From Microbacterium imperiale (lineage in GTDB: Bacteria > Actinomycetota > Actinomycetes > Actinomycetales > Microbacteriaceae): DNA of 64,000 nucleotides. The notes under the pieces are model-generated. The model made no database searches. It was not told the origin of the DNA and worked only from the letters and a program-made list of their open reading frames with translations. Positions 61,156 through 64,000 of this stretch are shown one piece after another. Made by a program: the position numbers and the translations under genes. How positions within the stretch are numbered: position 1 is the stretch's first letter; each line of letters opens with the position of its first letter. Location of the stretch: contig NZ_JAGIOK010000001.1 of assembly GCF_017876655.1 (NCBI RefSeq), forward strand, positions 620,001 through 684,000, given 5' to 3'.

Positions 61156-63885
61156 GTGACTGTCAACGATCAAGACCCCTACTCCCAGGACGCACTGGAC
61201 AGCGACCCCGAAGAGACCGGCGAATGGCAGGAGTCGCTGCGGCAGCTCGTCGATGCGAAGGGCTCGGGTCGCGGTCGCGAGATCATGCTGAGCCTGCTTC
61301 AGGCCTCGCACGAGCTGCAGCTGAACGTGCCCCAGGTGCCGGTGACGGACTACATCAACACCATCGCTCCCGAGAACGAGCCGGAGTTCCCCGGCGATGA
61401 GGAGCTTGAGCGCCGCTACCGCCGGTGGATCCGTTGGAACGCGGCGGTCACCGTGCACCGCGCCCAGCGCCCCGGCATCGGTGTCGGCGGTCACATCTCG
61501 ACCTACGCGTCGTCGGCCTCGCTCTACGAAGTCGGCTTCAACCACTTCTTCCGCGGTCCCGAGCACCCCTCGGGCGGCGACCAGATCTTCATCCAGGGCC
61601 ACGCCTCCCCCGGCATCTACGCCCGCTCGTACCTCGAGGGCCGCCTCACCGAGGACCAGCTCGACGGCTTCCGCCAGGAGGCCTCGAAGGCACCCAACGG
61701 CATCCCGTCGTACCCTCACCCCCGCCTGATGCCGGACTACTGGCAGTTCCCGACGGTGTCGATGGGTCTCGGCCCGATCAACGCCATCTACCAGGCGATG
61801 AACAACAAGTACCTGACGAACCGGGGCATCAAGGACGTCTCCGACTCGCACGTCTGGGCGTTCCTCGGCGACGGCGAGATGGACGAGGTCGAGAGCCGCG
61901 GTCAGCTCCAGGTCGCGGCGAACGAGGGTCTCGACAACCTGACCTTCGTCATCAACTGCAACCTGCAGCGTCTCGACGGCCCGGTGCGCGGCAACGGCAA
62001 GATCGTTCAGGAGCTCGAGGCCTACTTCCGCGGCGCCGGCTGGAACGTCATCAAGGTCGTCTGGGGTCGCGGCTGGGACGAGCTGCTCTCGCAGGACTCG
62101 GAAGGCGCGCTCGTGCGCCTCATGAACACCACGCCCGACGGCGACTTCCAGACCTACCGCGCCGAGGACGGCGGCTTCATCCGCGAGCACTTCTTCGGTC
62201 GTGACGAGCGCACCGCCGCCCTGGTGAAGGACTGGTCGGACGACGACATCTGGGGCAAGCTGCGCCGCGGTGGCCTCGACTACCAGAAGGTCTACGCCGC
62301 CTACAAGCAGGCGATGCAGCACAAGGGCCAGCCCACCGTCATCCTCGCCAAGACCATCAAGGGCTACGGTCTCGGTCACCACTTCGAGGGCCGCAACGCG
62401 ACCCACCAGATGAAGAAGATGACGCTCGAGAACCTGAAGCACTTCCGCGACTCGATGCGCATCCCGATCACCGATGCACAGCTCGAGGAGAACCCGTACC
62501 TCCCGCCGTACTACCACCCCGGCGCCGAGGACGAGACGATCCGCTACATGCTGGAGCGTCGCCGCGAGCTCGGCGGCTTCCTGCCGCAGCGTCGTTCGAC
62601 CCACGTCCCGCTCACCCTGCCGGGCGACGAGTCGTACGCGCTGCCGAAGAAGGGCTCGGGCACGCAGGAGATCGCCACCACCATGGCGTTCGTCCGCCTG
62701 CTGAAGGATCTGCTGCGCTCGAAGGACTTCGGTCACCGCATCGTGCCGATCATTCCCGACGAGGCCCGCACGTTCGGCATGGACGCGTACTTCCCGACCG
62801 CGAAGATCTACAACCCGCACGGTCAGAACTACACGTCGGTCGACCGCGAGCTGCTGCTGGCGTACAAGGAGAGCCCCCAGGGTCAGATCCTGCACGTCGG
62901 CATCAACGAGGCCGGCGCCGTGGCGGCGTTCACCGCGATCGGCACGTCGTACGCCACGCACGGCGAGCCGCTCATCCCGGTCTACGTCTTCTACTCGATG
63001 TTCGGGTTCCAGCGCACGGGCGACGCTCAGTGGGCGGCGGGCGACCAGATGGCGCGCGGCTTCATCATGGGCGCGACGGCCGGACGCACGACGCTGACCG
63101 GCGAGGGCCTGCAGCACGCCGACGGGCACTCGCACCTGCTCGCCTCGACCAACCCCGCCACCGTCTCCTACGACCCGGCGTACGGGTACGAGATCGCGCA
63201 CATCGTCCGCTCGGGCCTCGAGCGCATGTACGGCGGCGACCACCCCGACCCCAACGTCATGTACTACATCACGCTCTACAACGAGCCGCTGGTGCAGCCG
63301 AAGGAGCCGGAGGATGTCGACGTCGACGGCATCGTGCGCGGTATCCACCGCGTGAGCATCGGCGAGGGCGACGGACCCCGCGCACAGCTGCTCGCCTCGG
63401 GCGTCGGCGTGCCGTGGGCCTTCGAGGCGCAGAAGCTGCTGAAGGACGACTGGGGCGTGATCGCCGACGTCTGGTCAGTCACGAGCTGGACGGAGCTGCG
63501 TCGCGACGGCCTCGCCGCCGACGAGCACAACTTCCTGCACCCCACCGATGAGCCGCGCACGGCGTTCGTGACGCAGAAGCTGAACGACTCCGAGGGGCCC
63601 GTCGTCGCCGTCAGCGACTTCATGCACGCGGTCCAGGACCAGATCCGGCCGTGGGTGCCGCGTCGCTTCGCGACGCTGGGCGCCGAAGGCTTCGGCTTCT
63701 CGGACACGCGTCCCGCCGCCCGTCGCTTCTTCAAGATCGACGGCCCCTCGATCGTCGTCCGCACCCTGCAGGCCCTGGCCGACGACGGCGTCGTCGACCG
63801 CGGTCTCTCGGCGCAGGCGATCGAGCGTTACCGGCTGCACGATGTCGCCGCCGGCACGAGCGGCAACGCGGGCGGAGAAAGCTGA
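61156..63885 (+). CDS. aceE: Pyruvate dehydrogenase E1, homodimeric
   Basis: 909-residue homodimeric E1 that decarboxylates pyruvate with ThDP and passes the acetyl group to the E2 lipoyl domains. The ThDP motif starts at [14 protein letters not shown] and runs to [33 protein letters not shown] and [11 protein letters not shown] are family-specific. GTG 61156 is chosen because AAAGG is 7 nt upstream and homology starts with VNDQDPY. It is followed after 8 bp by a PucR-type gene; in other actinobacteria fabD and fabH come next, linking acetyl-CoA supply with fatty acid synthesis. Confidence 0.95.
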   Translation: MTVNDQDPYSQDALDSDPEETGEWQESLRQLVDAKGSGRGREIMLSLLQASHELQLNVPQVPVTDYINTIAPENEPEFPGDEELERRYRRWIRWNAAVTVHRAQRPGIGVGGHISTYASSASLYEVGFNHFFRGPEHPSGGDQIFIQGHASPGIYARSYLEGRLTEDQLDGFRQEASKAPNGIPSYPHPRLMPDYWQFPTVSMGLGPINAIYQAMNNKYLTNRGIKDVSDSHVWAFLGDGEMDEVESRGQLQVAANEGLDNLTFVINCNLQRLDGPVRGNGKIVQELEAYFRGAGWNVIKVVWGRGWDELLSQDSEGALVRLMNTTPDGDFQTYRAEDGGFIREHFFGRDERTAALVKDWSDDDIWGKLRRGGLDYQKVYAAYKQAMQHKGQPTVILAKTIKGYGLGHHFEGRNATHQMKKMTLENLKHFRDSMRIPITDAQLEENPYLPPYYHPGAEDETIRYMLERRRELGGFLPQRRSTHVPLTLPGDESYALPKKGSGTQEIATTMAFVRLLKDLLRSKDFGHRIVPIIPDEARTFGMDAYFPTAKIYNPHGQNYTSVDRELLLAYKESPQGQILHVGINEAGAVAAFTAIGTSYATHGEPLIPVYVFYSMFGFQRTGDAQWAAGDQMARGFIMGATAGRTTLTGEGLQHADGHSHLLASTNPATVSYDPAYGYEIAHIVRSGLERMYGGDHPDPNVMYYITLYNEPLVQPKEPEDVDVDGIVRGIHRVSIGEGDGPRAQLLASGVGVPWAFEAQKLLKDDWGVIADVWSVTSWTELRRDGLAADEHNFLHPTDEPRTAFVTQKLNDSEGPVVAVSDFMHAVQDQIRPWVPRRFATLGAEGFGFSDTRPAARRFFKIDGPSIVVRTLQALADDGVVDRGLSAQAIERYRLHDVAAGTSGNAGGES

Positions 63886-63893
63886 CCCCGTCG

Positions 63894-64000
63894 GTGGCCG
63901 ACGCACGGTCGAAGGCGGAGACGCTCGCGTGGCTCCGCCGCATCTCGGGGGATCTGGCCACGGCCACGATCAATCGCCTCGAGGAGACCCTGCCCTGGTA
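63894..64000 (+). CDS. PucR-type transcriptional regulator (N-terminal fragment)
   Basis: Only 35 residues are in the window: GTG at 63894, then ADARSKAETLAWLRRISGDL and ATINRLEETLPWY. This start resembles that of PucR/CdaR-type helix-turn-helix regulators found directly after aceE in actinobacteria (Rv2242 beside aceE Rv2241, from memory). The 8-bp gap to aceE implies co-transcription. It runs off the right edge. Confidence 0.7.
   Translation, partial: MADARSKAETLAWLRRISGDLATATINRLEETLPW

Overview
The window is GC-rich chromosomal core sequence from an actinobacterium, most likely a Microbacterium or close relative in the Microbacteriaceae. This rests on the GC-rich coding style, many GTG starts, Actinobacteria-restricted families (DUF3000, DUF3093, DUF3159, DUF3710, DUF4191, DUF4193, SepH, PpgK, the GlnE/GlnA1/GlnA2 set, homodimeric AceE), and gene order that, from memory, matches two blocks of the Mycobacterium tuberculosis chromosome: Rv2680-Rv2714 (DUF3000, RNase D, dxs, DUF3710, dut, DUF3093, DUF4193, sigA, PAC2) and Rv2213-Rv2242 (pepA, lpd/dlaT, DUF4191, RDD, glnA1, glnE, glnA2, zinc-ribbon protein, aceE, PucR regulator). 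No phage, plasmid, IS element or CRISPR array is visible.

Layout. 1-4290: thrS, an ArsB/NhaD-type membrane transporter, an ACT-domain protein and a small hypothetical. 4327-4918: a Gly-Cys-Val tRNA cluster on the minus strand and a plus-strand tRNA-Val, each with a terminator. 4948-8300: a VIT-type transporter, an orphan PemK-like protein, a noncoding 102-bp-period tandem array of imperfect palindromes, and amt with a GlnR-like box. 8299-16484: zapE, a RibD-C reductase, a membrane-anchored hydrolase, DUF3000, rnd, and the fadA-fadB beta-oxidation pair. 16559-25314: pepN, a TetR regulator with its membrane-protein partner, dxs and acnA. 25447-29333: DUF3159-DUF3710-dut operon, DUF3093, DUF4193 and sepH. 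29340-35508: a phosphodiesterase-like protein, convergent parC and parE, and a DUF7455-like zinc protein. 35581-39697: sigA followed on the same strand, with overlapping or nearly touching genes, by a CofE-like ligase and two paralogous ATP-grasp proteins. 39919-45581: PAC2, pepA-lpd and the E2 gene. 45597-48189: a TM-anchored pseudokinase-like protein, DUF4191 and RDD genes. 48323-57088: glnA1, two hydrolases, a 49-codon acidic ORF, DUF808, glnE-glnA2 and a small SPOR-like gene. 57165-64000: ppgK, rnpB, a short family A polymerase, a C4 zinc-ribbon coiled-coil protein, tRNA-Val(TAC), aceE and the start of a PucR-type regulator.

How the genes work together. Nitrogen assimilation is represented by amt, glnA1, glnA2 and glnE; glnA1 carries the adenylylation-site tyrosine that GlnE should modify, and GlnR-like boxes precede both glnA1 and amt. 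Central carbon metabolism is represented by aceE, the E2 gene, lpd, acnA, fadA/fadB and ppgK. DNA and cell-cycle functions are represented by parC/parE, sepH, sigA and the polymerase.

The most striking global signal is regulatory: at least twelve genes have a TANNNT box ending exactly 6 nt (one case 7 nt) before the start codon, which predicts leaderless mRNAs. The best candidates for undescribed biology are the sigA-linked CofE-like/ATP-grasp cassette, the 102-bp palindromic array, and the pseudokinase gene that occupies the place where lipB/lipA sit in M. tuberculosis.
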